Assembly: GCA_011009095.1 (NCBI GenBank)
Contig: VTPC01004861.1
Coordinates: 1,892 to 65,891 of the forward strand
Direction of reading: 5' to 3'
DNA length: 64,000 nucleotides
Source of the DNA: Ignelater luminosus
Taxonomy: Eukaryota > Arthropoda > Insecta > Coleoptera > Elateridae
Below are positions 49,701-59,357 of the stretch, in pieces; within the stretch, counting starts at the first letter, position 1, and every line of letters begins with the position of its first letter. A program made the position numbers and the translations under genes. The notes below the pieces were generated by a model. It had not been told where the DNA came from. It was given only the letters and a program-made list of their open reading frames with translations, and made no database searches.

Positions 49701-51827
49701 TTAAATGTACAGTGTTGCCAAATTTAAAAAGTATTAATTGCTAATATTTTAAAAAATAGGCAGTTAAGGCCAAATTGGTATAGGAAACTTCTTATTTTTG
49801 AGCACAGAATAACGTACTGTAGTTTTTTTCCGTTATTTCATTTTCTGGTAATAGTTTGAGAAAATTGAGTTAATTGTTTTGCAAGACTTTCTTCGGTATT
49901 TTTACAAAAACTTGTGTTATCCTTCATTTACAGATCATTTTATAGTGGTTTCTAGTTTTACAACTTTTTTTTACTATTCTTTAAAGAAATTCTGTCTTAA
50001 ACGGGTAATGTTTATTAACTTTCTAGTAGTGCTAAGATTATTACTTTACCCCTTTTTAATCTCTTCTCAACATTTGAAGAAAAAATAGTATGTTTTATTC
50101 AGAGTTATTACAATGATTTTTTATGACTCGTCTGCCCTACAGACTCGCCATCAAATGGCCATTTTTACTCCTAATAAAGCAATATTCTATTATAAGAATG
50201 ACTTGGGTAGGTATTAGGAAAAAACCATCTAACTTGGTTTCATGGTTATTTATTCATCGACAAGGTAAATTATTTATAAGCACCAGGTTTTCTTAATTTA
50301 ATCGAAAGATGAGAAACCTGTATCACATACCCCCTTTATGCATCTTCCAATTAAATTAAAACAATCTCTACTGTTAACAATTTAACATAAAACTCTCTTA
50401 CAATAGTTTTTATTTTTAGAGCTCAATTGTTTTGTCAATTTTAGTTTTAACGAACACCCTGCTCTTGATATTACTATATTGATATAGTCATTATCAGAAT
50501 TTGTCATAACTCACAAACTCTTGATTACGACTTGTAAAGCTCACTAGATATTTATATTTTTAAAAATGATAGAATAATTTTAGATTGACTTTTATTTTTT
50601 AACAATACTAGGGGCCAATTCCTAATGGAAGCAGTTACCCTTCCTTTTATTTATAAGATAGCATATACATACTATACATAATGGAATTTACCTTTGTCTA
50701 TACATAGTAAAAAAAAACCTGCTACATAGTAACAAACTGTAAAAAATATGGTATTTTGTAATCATGATACAATTTTCTTATTCTCTGAAATCTTCCCAAT
50801 CAGGATCTCATATAACACATCCTTGCTATTTGAATATTTTCCTGCTATTATTAAAAAACCAGAAACCCTATTTCACAATTTACATTATACAATATTCTCA
50901 TTTAAGAATTTATAAAAAATATGATGAAATGAACATTTAATTTTTGTATGTATAGCAGTAATTCTCTACACAAGTTGTACTGTGAGAGCAACAAAACCCA
51001 AGTCAAAGATACCCATGGATTCTGAATTTCTTGTCTTTGACAGTTTCATATTAAAAAAAAAAAGTAAAACAAAAGCTATTAAAATAATAAAAGTGACATT
51101 TAAGTTTTATTTAGGTTATTTTTTAAGTGAAAGAAATTTATCATGGCTATTTTCTAGTAGAATTTTTTTCTTGTCTAAACATATTTTGCAAATTTAATAA
51201 GATATAACATTAAAAGTCTCTTCTAACTTACAGCAGCATCAGCAATGTGAACTACATCAATTGAATCATCATCTTCTTCCCACGGTAAATCTCCCGTTGG
51301 GTCTCTCATAAAATTAACCATTGAAATTATAGTTTCTTTTCTAGTGTAATCCTTGTTAAATTCTCCATCTTTATAATGCTTTAGTACATATGTCTCTGGT
51401 GTAATTTTTAGTTTTTTACACATTTTTTTTGCTTCCCTGTTAATTGTATTAACATAATATGGTAAATTACAATACATAGTTATTATATCTTACCCTGAAC
51501 AATCAACCAACACCATAGTCCCTTGTCCCTTGATAGTTACTGCAGCTTCTTTAAAGATCTTAACTATATGAGCAGATTCCTTCAAGGAATTTGTAAAACA
51601 TACCAAAACATTGGTCTTTGTACGAAGAAGTTTTTTAAAATCTTTTATATCAGTCACATCATCTATTACTATATCTTTGTTACTACTCTTTGCTAAATAA
51701 AAACGTAGTTGAGAAAATATGATCTACGATTTTTAAAAAAGTAAAACACATGCAAATAAAACTCTTTATTACAACAGTTGGAAACTTTCATACTTACAAT
51801 TAAACTTATAAGATAAACAAATTTCAT
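34751..51827 (-). CDS. PDIA5: PDIA5-like protein disulfide isomerase with four CXXC domains
   Basis: ER enzyme that makes and reshuffles disulfide bonds. Minus-strand exons: 51827-51794 (or -51798), 51692- (or 51687-) 51494, 51436-51232, 47414-47194, 40327-40054, 39999-39699, 39640-39432, 35252-35069, 35013-34751; about 629 aa. A short hydrophobic start (MKFVYLISLI) acts as signal peptide. A non-catalytic thioredoxin-like domain follows, as in PDIA5. Four thioredoxin domains then have active sites WCGFC (168-171) and WCGHC (290-293, 413-416, 544-547). The protein ends KDEL, the ER retrieval signal. A proline run (TPPPPPPP) separates domains 3 and 4. Human PDIA5 is 519 aa with three catalytic domains, so one appears extra here. 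In domains 3 and 4 the active-site Trp codon is split identically by an intron (T|GG), pointing to duplication. The signal-peptide exon has two equally in-frame splice choices. Most of the span is intronic transposon debris. Confidence 0.9.
35810..36038. mobile_element. 229-bp pogo/Tigger-like MITE
   Basis: Starts cagtagagtcccgattatcc and ends ggataatcagggctctactg, an inverted repeat of about 25 bp typical of pogo/Tigger elements, flanked by TA on both sides. No ORF. Intron 7 of the PDIA5-like gene. Confidence 0.88.
36352..37440. mobile_element. Foldback element with duplicated left arm and a transposase tail
   Basis: Two direct repeats of about 300 bp (36352-36650 and 36650-36950) each run from 'aaaaagtatggaaacacgct'-type sequence through 'cagccgccat' to 'cttttgtcaaggattt'. 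A third partial unit at about 37280-37440 is in inverse orientation ('cccttgacaaaagaatagtg'), closing the foldback. Between them, 36978-37071 codes a tail ending ...NEEHFEHLL-stop. This resembles the C-terminus of insect transposases that carry an N-terminal DUF4817 domain. Non-autonomous derivative, intron 7 of the PDIA5-like gene. Confidence 0.65.
38552..38994 (+). mobile_element. Deletion derivative of a DUF4817-type DNA transposon
   Basis: The left end (tacagggtctgcaagtgaaa, about 38552) and right end (tttcaccagtggatcctgta, about 38990) are imperfect inverted repeats over about 33 bp. Between them, 38663-38850 codes a broken N-terminal helix-turn-helix: NGWVNNSATQ-stop, then RRAFRHHFNI, QPVPSDNAIQTWINN and LEQTGS. 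These are the hallmarks of the DUF4817 DNA-binding domain of insect transposases. The catalytic part is absent. Confidence 0.75.
39283..39407. repeat. Short hairpin repeat, family H copy 2
   Basis: Begins ggtttgattgcaataatgat, ends gatgcaatcagcc; the arms meet around 'atccataagtgaagtatgg'. Related to 20638-20763 and 63201-63311. It lies just outside PDIA5-like exon 7 (25 bp away). Confidence 0.7.
42026..44800. mobile_element. 2.8-kb element with short inverted ends and subterminal ATTC/GAAAT arrays
   Basis: The left end tacccacacagcaca and right end tgtgctgtgtaggta pair over 15 bp with one mismatch. Inside each end are many copies of gaaatattt/gcaacatt-type words (42050-42230 and 44530-44780), as expected for transposase-binding subterminal repeats. 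The middle has a diverged direct duplication (about 42820-43250 and 43250-43620) sharing 'aaaacacaaac' and 'gctgcaatatttacc'. No intact transposase. A weak 47-codon frame at 43911-44045 is the only coding-like hint. Superfamily uncertain. Confidence 0.6.
46164..46261. repeat. 98-bp hairpin sharing the cagcaca end words
   Basis: The left arm 'ccatacagcacaaaaagttt' pairs with the right arm 'ggaacttttgcgatgtatgg'; the inner words ggacgtgtttcag and tctgaaacatgtc also pair imperfectly. The cagcaca and gaaacat words recall the 42026-44800 element, so it may be a miniature relative. Confidence 0.6.
46418..46544. repeat. 127-bp hairpin repeat
   Basis: The left arm (tggcagcaactggtgaccta, about 46418) is matched in inverse by the right arm (ctaacttcagttggataccg inverted, ending cagccact near 46544). 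Arms are about 58 bp with scattered mismatches. Probable MITE. Confidence 0.65.
48440..48790 (+). other. Purine-skewed tract
   Basis: The plus strand is very rich in A and G (aaaggtaaaggtaaaaag and similar words) for about 350 bp, so all three minus-strand frames stay open by composition alone. Not a coding gene as far as I can see; possibly a decayed simple repeat. Lies in intron 3 of the PDIA5-like gene. Confidence 0.5.
48760..49135 (-). repeat. Dispersed repeat with internal duplication (copy 2, inverted)
   Basis: Reverse-complement relative of 5539-5900. It begins catctgggaatgcaaagcat, contains two 'cggcggccattttgaccatg'-type blocks each followed by 'tgttcccgag', and ends 'acgactccttcggagttcgt'. 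The 125-bp internal duplication is shared by both copies, so it predates their dispersal. Confidence 0.82.
49335..49850. repeat. 516-bp MITE with about 45-bp inverted ends
   Basis: The left end (tacagggtgtaaatgaaatg ... cagtacgttattct) and right end (agaataacgtactgtag ... ttatttcattttctggta) are inverted copies. No ORF inside. Non-autonomous DNA element in intron 3 of the PDIA5-like gene. Confidence 0.78.
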
Positions 51828-52592
51828 TGCTTCTATTGATTAAGTACTCCAATACACATTATTCTTAGACAAATTACATTAATACTCTTTGTTATATTTA
51901 TATTATTGTTTTAGCCGGTTAACCAAACCAAATTTCATCTGTGATCGTCGTGACGTTCCTCAGATTATTATTATTTTATTTGACAAAATGCTCAAGGTCG
52001 TCGGCGAACTTTTATGTACATGCCATTTATACCAACATTCCTTCTATGTTAATGAGATAACCCTAGATTTTTAAATTCCATAAAATGATAACATGTTAAC
52101 ATATTGTGTTACTATTTAGTATTTATGTAATAAAAGCTATATGTAGTATGTAAAGTATCTATGTTTATATAATAGTTGCCACTTATACCTGGAGAAATTA
52201 ATAAAAAAATGTCTGAGAATTATCTAGCAATATTATGTTTATGTTGGTATTGCCGTAAGATTGACATTTATTTTTGTAAATCTGTAAAATAGGCGGGATT
52301 CTGTTTATTCAGCTATTCAGCATAGATGTCTATGCTATTCAGTTCATAAAATTTAGTTTTACTTGTAATTTTACTGTGATTTTACATCTTAATCTCCTTA
52401 AAGTGTTGTAAAAAGAGACATCGATACTTTAATACTTATAATTGCATAAAATAACCAAAATAGCATATTTTAGTGTTGTAAGATTACTTAAAACACGAAT
52501 GTTCATAAGCATAACCCATTAAGAGTTAACGTATCCTAATGTTATTTTTTAAACTGTGATTTAATTTACTGGTCTTTATAAATATTTTCATC
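51828..52592. promoter_or_regulatory. Divergent promoter region PDIA5-like / ORC2
   Basis: 765 bp between the start codons of two genes pointing away from each other, so both promoters and 5' leaders must lie here. AT-rich, with one direct echo 'ttcagctattcagcatagatg...tatgctattcagttc' at about 52305-52347. No defined promoter element could be called. Confidence 0.5.
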
Positions 52593-53873
52593 ATGGCTTA
52601 TAATACAAGAAGGAAGATTAAAACTGCACCATCAGAACTTTCCCACATTTCGGAAAGCGAACATGACTTTTCTGATAGTGACAATGAATATCAAGCTACG
52701 GATTCATCTAGCAGTTCAGAATCAGAAGTAGAAGAATTAAGCGATTCCGAATCAGATTCAAGTACAGAAGGTGTAACTAAGCCGTTTGATAAGTGTAGTA
52801 TAGATGGAATGCGCAAAACAGAAAATAAAACTGAAGATAAAATATATATAATTAAATCGGATGATTATTTTTCTAATAGTTCACAGAAAAAAGCGTTAAT
52901 ATCAAATAATGCTTTAGATAAACTGGAAACTCCACGTTTACAGCAAGCTCAATTGCATGAATTATTAACAAATAAAGAGTTAATGATAAAACACAAAGAT
53001 AATTTGAAAGAACTTGAAAAGTTTAATCGATTGCAATTCAGCAGGTGGCTGTATTTAATGCATGAAGGTTTTAATATATTGTTATATGGATTAGGTTCTA
53101 AAATTGAAATATTACAAGAATTCCAAAAGAAATATTTAAATAATATGCCAACGGTAGTGGTCAATGGTTTCTTTCCAAGTTTAACAATAAAAAATATTCT
53201 TGATAGTATAATGTTTGATATTTTAGGATTATCTGAAAATCCAGCAAATGCTTATGATGGCTGTGACATAATAGCGCAAGAATTGTCACATTTACCTACC
53301 ATGCATCTGTATATTATTATAAATAATATAGAAGGAGATATGTTGAAGAATGGGAAATCACAGAATGTGCTATCTAGATTAGGTGCTATAAAAAACCTTC
53401 ATGTAATAGGTACTATTGATCATGTTAGTGCACCTTTAATTTGGGATAACTCCAAATTAAGTAAATTTAATTTTATATGGTGTGATACTACTTCGTTTTT
53501 ATCTTATGTAAATGAAACCTCATTTGAAGGTTCAATGATAGTGGAAAGATCAAAAACACTTGCATTATCATCATTAAATAATGTATTTTTATCACTGACT
53601 TCAAATTCAAAAGGCATATATTTAATAATAGTTAAACATCAATTAGAATATGGAAAAGATCAGCATTACCAAGGATTTTTATTCAAAGACCTCTATTGGG
53701 CCTGCAGAGAGGCATTCCTAGCTAGCTCTGATTTAGCACTTAGAAGCCAATTGACGGAATTTGTAGATCATAAAATGCTGAAATTTCGAAGATCTATGGA
53801 TGGAAGTGAATACTTAATTATTCCAACTGCAGCTAATATTCTGCAACAGTTTCTTGATGAACATTCTAAATAA
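52593..53873 (+). CDS. ORC2: Origin recognition complex subunit 2
   Basis: Subunit of the six-part complex that marks replication origins and loads the MCM helicase. Single exon, 426 aa. The Ser/Asp/Glu-rich disordered N-terminus (about 14-60) is a likely target of cell-cycle kinases. The ORC2 core follows: FSRWLYLMHEGFNILLYGLGSK (149-170), VVVNGFFPSL (188-197), the TIDHVSAPLIWD segment, and a C-terminal winged-helix region (about 330-426). The GLGSK loop stands where active AAA+ ATPases have a Walker A; ORC2 proteins are not ATPases. It is shorter than human (577) and fly proteins, mostly from a reduced N-terminus. The AATAAA overlapping the stop (53873-53878) and another near 53930 are candidate polyadenylation signals. 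The stop lies 92 bp from the stop of the convergent pyruvate kinase gene. Confidence 0.93.
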   Translation: MAYNTRRKIKTAPSELSHISESEHDFSDSDNEYQATDSSSSSESEVEELSDSESDSSTEGVTKPFDKCSIDGMRKTENKTEDKIYIIKSDDYFSNSSQKKALISNNALDKLETPRLQQAQLHELLTNKELMIKHKDNLKELEKFNRLQFSRWLYLMHEGFNILLYGLGSKIEILQEFQKKYLNNMPTVVVNGFFPSLTIKNILDSIMFDILGLSENPANAYDGCDIIAQELSHLPTMHLYIIINNIEGDMLKNGKSQNVLSRLGAIKNLHVIGTIDHVSAPLIWDNSKLSKFNFIWCDTTSFLSYVNETSFEGSMIVERSKTLALSSLNNVFLSLTSNSKGIYLIIVKHQLEYGKDQHYQGFLFKDLYWACREAFLASSDLALRSQLTEFVDHKMLKFRRSMDGSEYLIIPTAANILQQFLDEHSK

Positions 53874-53965
53874 ATAAAACTAAGCAAAAACTTATTTTTT
53901 ATATTTTTGTTAAAAAAATTAAATTTATAAATAAAAGTAAAGATATAATTTCACTAAATAGATGT

Positions 53966-56900
53966 TCATTTTTTCTGTAGTGGCAAAGCATCAAATTCAG
54001 ATGCATAAACAATTCTCATTGAATTAGTGAAACCTGTTCCAGGTCTAGATCCTGTAATAATAATAATAGCATCTCCAGCGCGTATAAGACCTGAGACTTT
54101 TCCCCAAGTTATTCCTAATTGTATGCGATTGTCTACATCTTTTTCCCACTTGGCTTCTGGTGATTCTGAAACATATTGTGTTTAGTGGTTTTATATTACT
54201 TATTTTTAAAATATTGTACTGAGCAAAAATAACTGATTTGGATTAGGCCGTGGATTAGAAAATATATGTTATGCATCAAAACTCACTCATTGTCATGACT
54301 TGTCAAATATTGGATAACAAAGCATAAGTTCTTATGTGATAATAAGTAGTTGTTTATGCAACTATAGTGTGTAAAGTGCAATATCTTGCTTACACTTGTA
54401 TTTTAAATCCATGTGAGTACCGTGAGTACCAAAACGGCACTTCACATTTGAGTATATATGTTTTTTTCTACTATACTGTCATTGTCATCATAGTTGCCAT
54501 TTGTTTCCCTAACACTATTATCACATTGTACTGACGCACTGAGTGTGTAAAATTCAACTTTTTGTTTAGGTGATGAAAATCAAATTTAATAGTTTTTGTA
54601 AATAAACAATAATTAAATTATATTAAAAGGCAAAAAAAGAAAATAAAAATGTGGTTAAATGTTATACAATGTTCACATACTAAATTAAAAAGTTTATAAA
54701 GTAAATAAATAATGTATGAAAGCTTAAAATAATAATGTAAATCACCCCACATTTGCATTCAAAGTAGTTAGAAATTCTGTCTTAATTGAAATCCAACCCT
54801 ATTATTGTACCCAAATATTGGATCCATGTTTATAATTTTAGTTTATATTTATGGGGCCATATACAGTGCTCTTTTTAAATCGGTCTCTAAAACTGTTTTT
54901 ATAAAAGCAGCTTAAAACAGTTTTAAACAAGTAATTAGAAATCGATTTTCAGGTGAAAATGGGCAGTGAATAACAAAAAATTTAAAATTTAGAATCATAA
55001 TTACTATTATTGTCTAACCACAGAAATTACTCTTGTTGCATAAAATTCATTTTCACGTCCAATGCCGATTTGGTTACTTTTCGACTGCCCTGTATTTACT
55101 TATATAGTGTATTGGATCTATTGCTCGGTAAAGATGTAACTGCCTAGCTACATGCCCAAATCTTGTAACTGCTATAATAGGACATCTGGGTCTATATTTG
55201 GTAAGTATCTTAGCTGATCTTCCAGTAGTAGTTAAAACTATTATTACAGCTGCATTACATTTTAATGAAGCTTCTACTGCTGAAATGGCTAGTGCATAAA
55301 TTGGTTCAATAGGTGTTAGCTGTTTATCAGATAAATCAGCAAACACTTGCTTTTGATATACTGCTGCTTCGGCTTCTTTACAAATTGCACTTAAAGTAGT
55401 AATTGCTTCTACAGGATGTTCACCAACAGCTGTTTCTTTTGATAGTAAAAAGCAGTCAGCTCCATCTAGAACTGCATTAGCTATATCTGAAACTTCTGGT
55501 TTTGTTGGTCGAGTGTTTGTTATCATTGATTCCAGAATTTGTGTTGAGCATATTGCCGGTTTACCAGCCTGAAAATAATAATTGTATTACTTTTATAACA
55601 AGGATTCCTAATTGTCAAACTTTTAATGTTTTAAGTAAACAATTATAAGCATTTTTTGTGAACGCAGCTACTATACTGTATTCAAATAATGAGCTACTAA
55701 AACAACAGAAAAATTCTTTAGTTTCTATAGTGAAGATAGTTTTACACCATGATTGCATTTAATATAAAATTTAATTTGAAATTATATATTTGATTTTAAT
55801 TTTTATCTTTAATTAATTTTTAATCTTCTTACTTTTTCTTTCACTTTTGTAATTTATACGGTTGTCGTCAGATTTCTTATAAACAAATATTAGACAGTAC
55901 AGAAAAGCAAAGAAAAATTTGTGAATGCCTTCTATTGCAAACATGTTGGACTCCTAAAACGACACAAGGGGTTTGCCTCGGGCTTCGAAATAACCACATA
56001 AGAGGTTCTATGTGAATTTTGAAGGGAACTGACACGTTCAGCCCTCCTTGAACTCTGAAGTTGAAATATAGGACAGTTTGGCATCCCAGCAAGTATAATA
56101 CAGGACACTAAAAACAGATGTCAAATACTGGACATCTGGCAACCCTAGTAATTTACGTTGCTTATCTTGATGTGATATTATATAGGGTGTTTTCAAAAGT
56201 ATGCAGCAAACTTTAACACTAATTGTAAGTAGAACACATCAAAACGTACAAAAGATTTTCTTATCAATAACAGTAAATGAGCTTGAGAATTAACAATAGT
56301 GGTCTTACACTGTTTGGTGGTCAGAGTGAGGTCCATTTTTATAGCTACATAAATAATAAAAGTAATTAACAAATTTGGGTTTTAAAAATGTTTCTTTACT
56401 TATTTATTTTTCTAATTCTTAAAAAGTGATTGGATTATTTAAAATCATCTTATTATTATTTTACTACATAGCATTCTTTTGAATAAAGATCTATTAAAAT
56501 TGCATTAGCAAGCATTTTCATTTCGTGGTTAAAATTGGTCATGATTAGAATTTAAATAAAATGATATAGCTTCATCTCATTTTAATAGGACGAAAAATGT
56601 TTAATGTTTTCATATGGTACTTTGAAATTAAATAGTGTTACAAAATGAAACAGTTGATTCTTCAGACTTCCGAGATTTTTTATTTTGAAACACTATTGAG
56701 TTTTGATGTATGTACATACTATATGAAAACCTTAAAAAATACCCGATCAGAACAAAATGTTTTCATATTTTGATTCAAATATTTCAACTAAAGCATATGT
56801 AAATGATAAAAAAAGAAAATGTTACGGCAAAATATTCTAACACACATCTGGATTAGAACTACTGTTCTCATTCCGAATTTTTTCTTTATAGTGATTTTGA

Positions 56901-59357
56901 TCAAGTTTTGACGGGTTCGACTTTCGTTCGACCTTGAAATCTAGATTTCACGAAGTACTGTTTTCGTATCAAATGAATTCACTTTTACTGGTAAATATTA
57001 CAATCTATAATTGAATATTGATAAAAGTTGCGATATTATGCACCAGATTAAAAACAAATTATAGTGCTGTCGTTTGTAAAATGTTTATTAATACATTTTA
57101 CTTTAAAATTGGCACTTTTCACTTAAATATGAAAAGGTGTTAGTAACAAGACTCCGTGGCGCAACGGTAGCGCGTCTGACTCCAGATCAGAAGGTTGCGT
57201 GTTCAAATCACGTCGGGGTCAAATTTTTTTTATTTTGCAAATATTTCTGTCTAATAAATAGACGTTCTTATATTCAATGTTTTTATAAACTTACTTTATT
57301 GCATTTTGCAATAACAGATTTTTGAACTAAAAACACTTTTTCAGACGGTAATTCGTTTCCAAGCGCTCCTCTGTCCACCATTATTCCATCGGATTCCTTA
57401 ATTATCTCTTCGATGTTATCTATTGCTTGGCAGCAGTCAGTTTTTGAAATTACCATAATATGTCGACCTTCTTTCCCTAAAAATCTATTTTATATATTTG
57501 ATATACCTATTAAGTACATTGTGCTTATATTATTTATTTTTGAACATAAGTAGAAGAGATTTTACCCAGTAGTTTTCGTATTTCTAAAATAGTTCTTTTA
57601 TCTCTCATGCCAGCAATAAAAATTGCATCCACTTTATTCTTAACGCCAAATATTATGTCTTCTATGTCTTTTTTCGATATATTTGGTAAATCTATTGGTA
57701 TACCAGGAACACTTACACTGGCTCGACTGACTAATTTTCCGGCTTCTTCTACTATGCATTTTATTACGCTACCGACTGAAATTAACAAAATGCAATAATT
57801 AAGATTAATTTTATTAGCAAGGCAGCAGTAAAAAGTGTTTGTTGCGCAAGGAAAATGAATTTAAAAAAACTGCATCGGCCGGGAATCGAACCCGGGCCGC
57901 CCGCGTGGCAGGCGAGCATTCTACCACTGAACCACCGATGCTACTCTAAATGTTGTTTTATAGAATAAAATACAGTGAGGAATTTATAAAGTCGACGATA
58001 GTCCTTTAGAATGTGTTTGTTTTACAAGAACAGGGTATTTTAAATTACAGCATGCAAGAGGAAAAAGATGAGATACGACAATAGTTGCGATTTTTGACGA
58101 AATTTAAAAAAATTCGTACATTCTGTCTGTCCGTTGCCATGTTCCCGTATCTTTACAGGACATGTTATACACCGTGTCCAAGATAAGGATACACAGCATA
58201 GGGATCTTGGAAATGGTAAGAGATACAGTATTTCAGACAAACTTTTTAAATGGCAATAAACATCTTAACACCTGCAATTCTTTAAAGTAGATGCAGATGC
58301 ATACATGGAATTTTTCAGGGGTATAGTAAAAACATAAGGTCTGCAATAATTGGTTATTGTAGTTAAATTGAAATTGAAATTTGAATATATGATTTCAACA
58401 AAAATCCATAAACCTGTTAACATAAAAAAATTAAATTTATTGCCTGTAAAATCAATCGAAGCATACTCTAAAGCTAACAACTAATAAAGAATACTTATTT
58501 AGTTGTAGCAAAAGTTTCTAGACTAGACAGTAATATGATATATGTAAAACAAACGTTCAACGTTTTAATTTGAACTGAACTTACCAATTTCACGAGCGGA
58601 TAATCGAATTTCACCATCATCTATAAAAACATAATCTCCAGGTTCTAACAACTCGTTAAATTTTTGATAATCCACATAAATCATGTCAGCAGTAACATGT
58701 TCCTCATAAGCAGGATCCGTTGTAATGCTAATTGGATTTCCCTTTGAGAGTTCTATCTCTTGCACCTGGGGCTGCAAATATAAGTTGAGTAACAACTATG
58801 TAAGAGGAATTTTCCTAAAAAGAATCCTTTTTACGTCTTTTAAATACCCCGTGCGAATCTCTGGACCTCGAATATCTAAGGCAATTGCCAGTGGATAAAC
58901 CCTACCGATCTTTTTACTATAACGATCATTGGCTTTTCGTATATTTGCTAATATTTCTTTAGATTCTTCATGATTTAAATGACACATTTTTAATCTCGCC
59001 ATAGTCATTCCAGCAGCCATCATGTTTTCTAAGACTTCACATTTACTGGTGCTTGGTCCTGCTTGAGCAAAAGGTTCTGTATAAACAAGTGTTCTAGACG
59101 AGGTCGATTAAAACAAACCTAGTGTACAAATTACTCCAGTTAATCTAACTTTTGGCGTTTGTGATCTTACATCAAGATTAACGAGGTGTTCAGTGAAATT
59201 ATCGGCATAAGCTGCATGTAACTGGGAATTTAATATTGCACCTTCAGCCGTTGAATGAAAATCTATCATCTACAGAAAAGAAAGTTCATGTAATGCCATT
59301 AAAGTTTTTATATTTTACCCAAGGTAATTTTGGACAATGAATCGAATGTATCGCCAT
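53966..59357 (-). CDS. Divergent pyruvate kinase paralog, probably catalytically altered
   Basis: Pyruvate kinases convert phosphoenolpyruvate and ADP to pyruvate and ATP. Minus-strand exons: 59357-59319, 59269-59119, 59058-58835, 58771-58585, 57775-57566, 57476-57295, 55568-55100, 54165-53966; 553 aa. The fold is complete: [21 protein letters not shown], the B domain, [33 protein letters not shown], and a C-terminal domain ending [15 protein letters not shown]. Aligned to human PKM, R73 (here R85), D113 (D125), K270 (K282), T328 (T340), S362 (S374) and E364 (E376) are kept. The metal ligand D296 is A308 (RGALG for RGDLG) and E272 is D284; the potassium ligands N75, S77 and T114 are K87, C89 and I126. 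Spacing is preserved, so these are substitutions, not misalignment. It is probably a non-canonical or inactive paralog; many insects carry divergent, often testis-biased copies. Two tRNA genes sit in its introns. Exon 3 has an alternative in-frame acceptor. Confidence 0.92.
55569..57294 (-). other. Intron 6 of the pyruvate kinase paralog
   Basis: 1.7 kb, holding the tRNA-Trp gene at 57150-57221 on the opposite strand. The stretch 55930-56150 contains repeat-like sequence ('tctggcaaccctagtaa') of the kind found at insect transposon ends. 56160-57140 shows nothing identifiable. Confidence 0.7.
57150..57221 (+). tRNA. tRNA-Trp (anticodon CCA)
   Basis: 72 nt folding as a standard cloverleaf. The acceptor stem GACTCCG pairs with CGGGGTC, with one G-T pair, and the discriminator base is A. 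The anticodon loop, actCCAgat, reads UGG. The T-loop is GTTCAAATC. No intron. A run of seven or more T just after 57221 is a normal RNA polymerase III terminator. It lies within, and antisense to, intron 6 of the pyruvate kinase paralog. Confidence 0.95.
57871..57941 (-). tRNA. tRNA-Gly (anticodon GCC)
   Basis: 71 nt with discriminator A. The acceptor stem GCATCGG pairs with CCGATGC. The D-arm is TGGTTCAGTGGTAGAAT, the anticodon loop ctGCCac, the T-arm GGGTTCGATTCCC. Seven T follow on the minus strand as a polymerase III terminator. Nested in intron 4 of the pyruvate kinase paralog, on the same strand as the host gene. Confidence 0.96.
58160..58235. repeat. Fragment related to the foldback element end
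   Basis: 'acaccgtgtccaag' followed by 'gggatcttggaaat' and 'ggtaagagatac' resembles the outer end of the foldback family at 22073 and 24138. Only one end is present, so it is a fragment. Intron 4 of the pyruvate kinase paralog. Confidence 0.5.
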
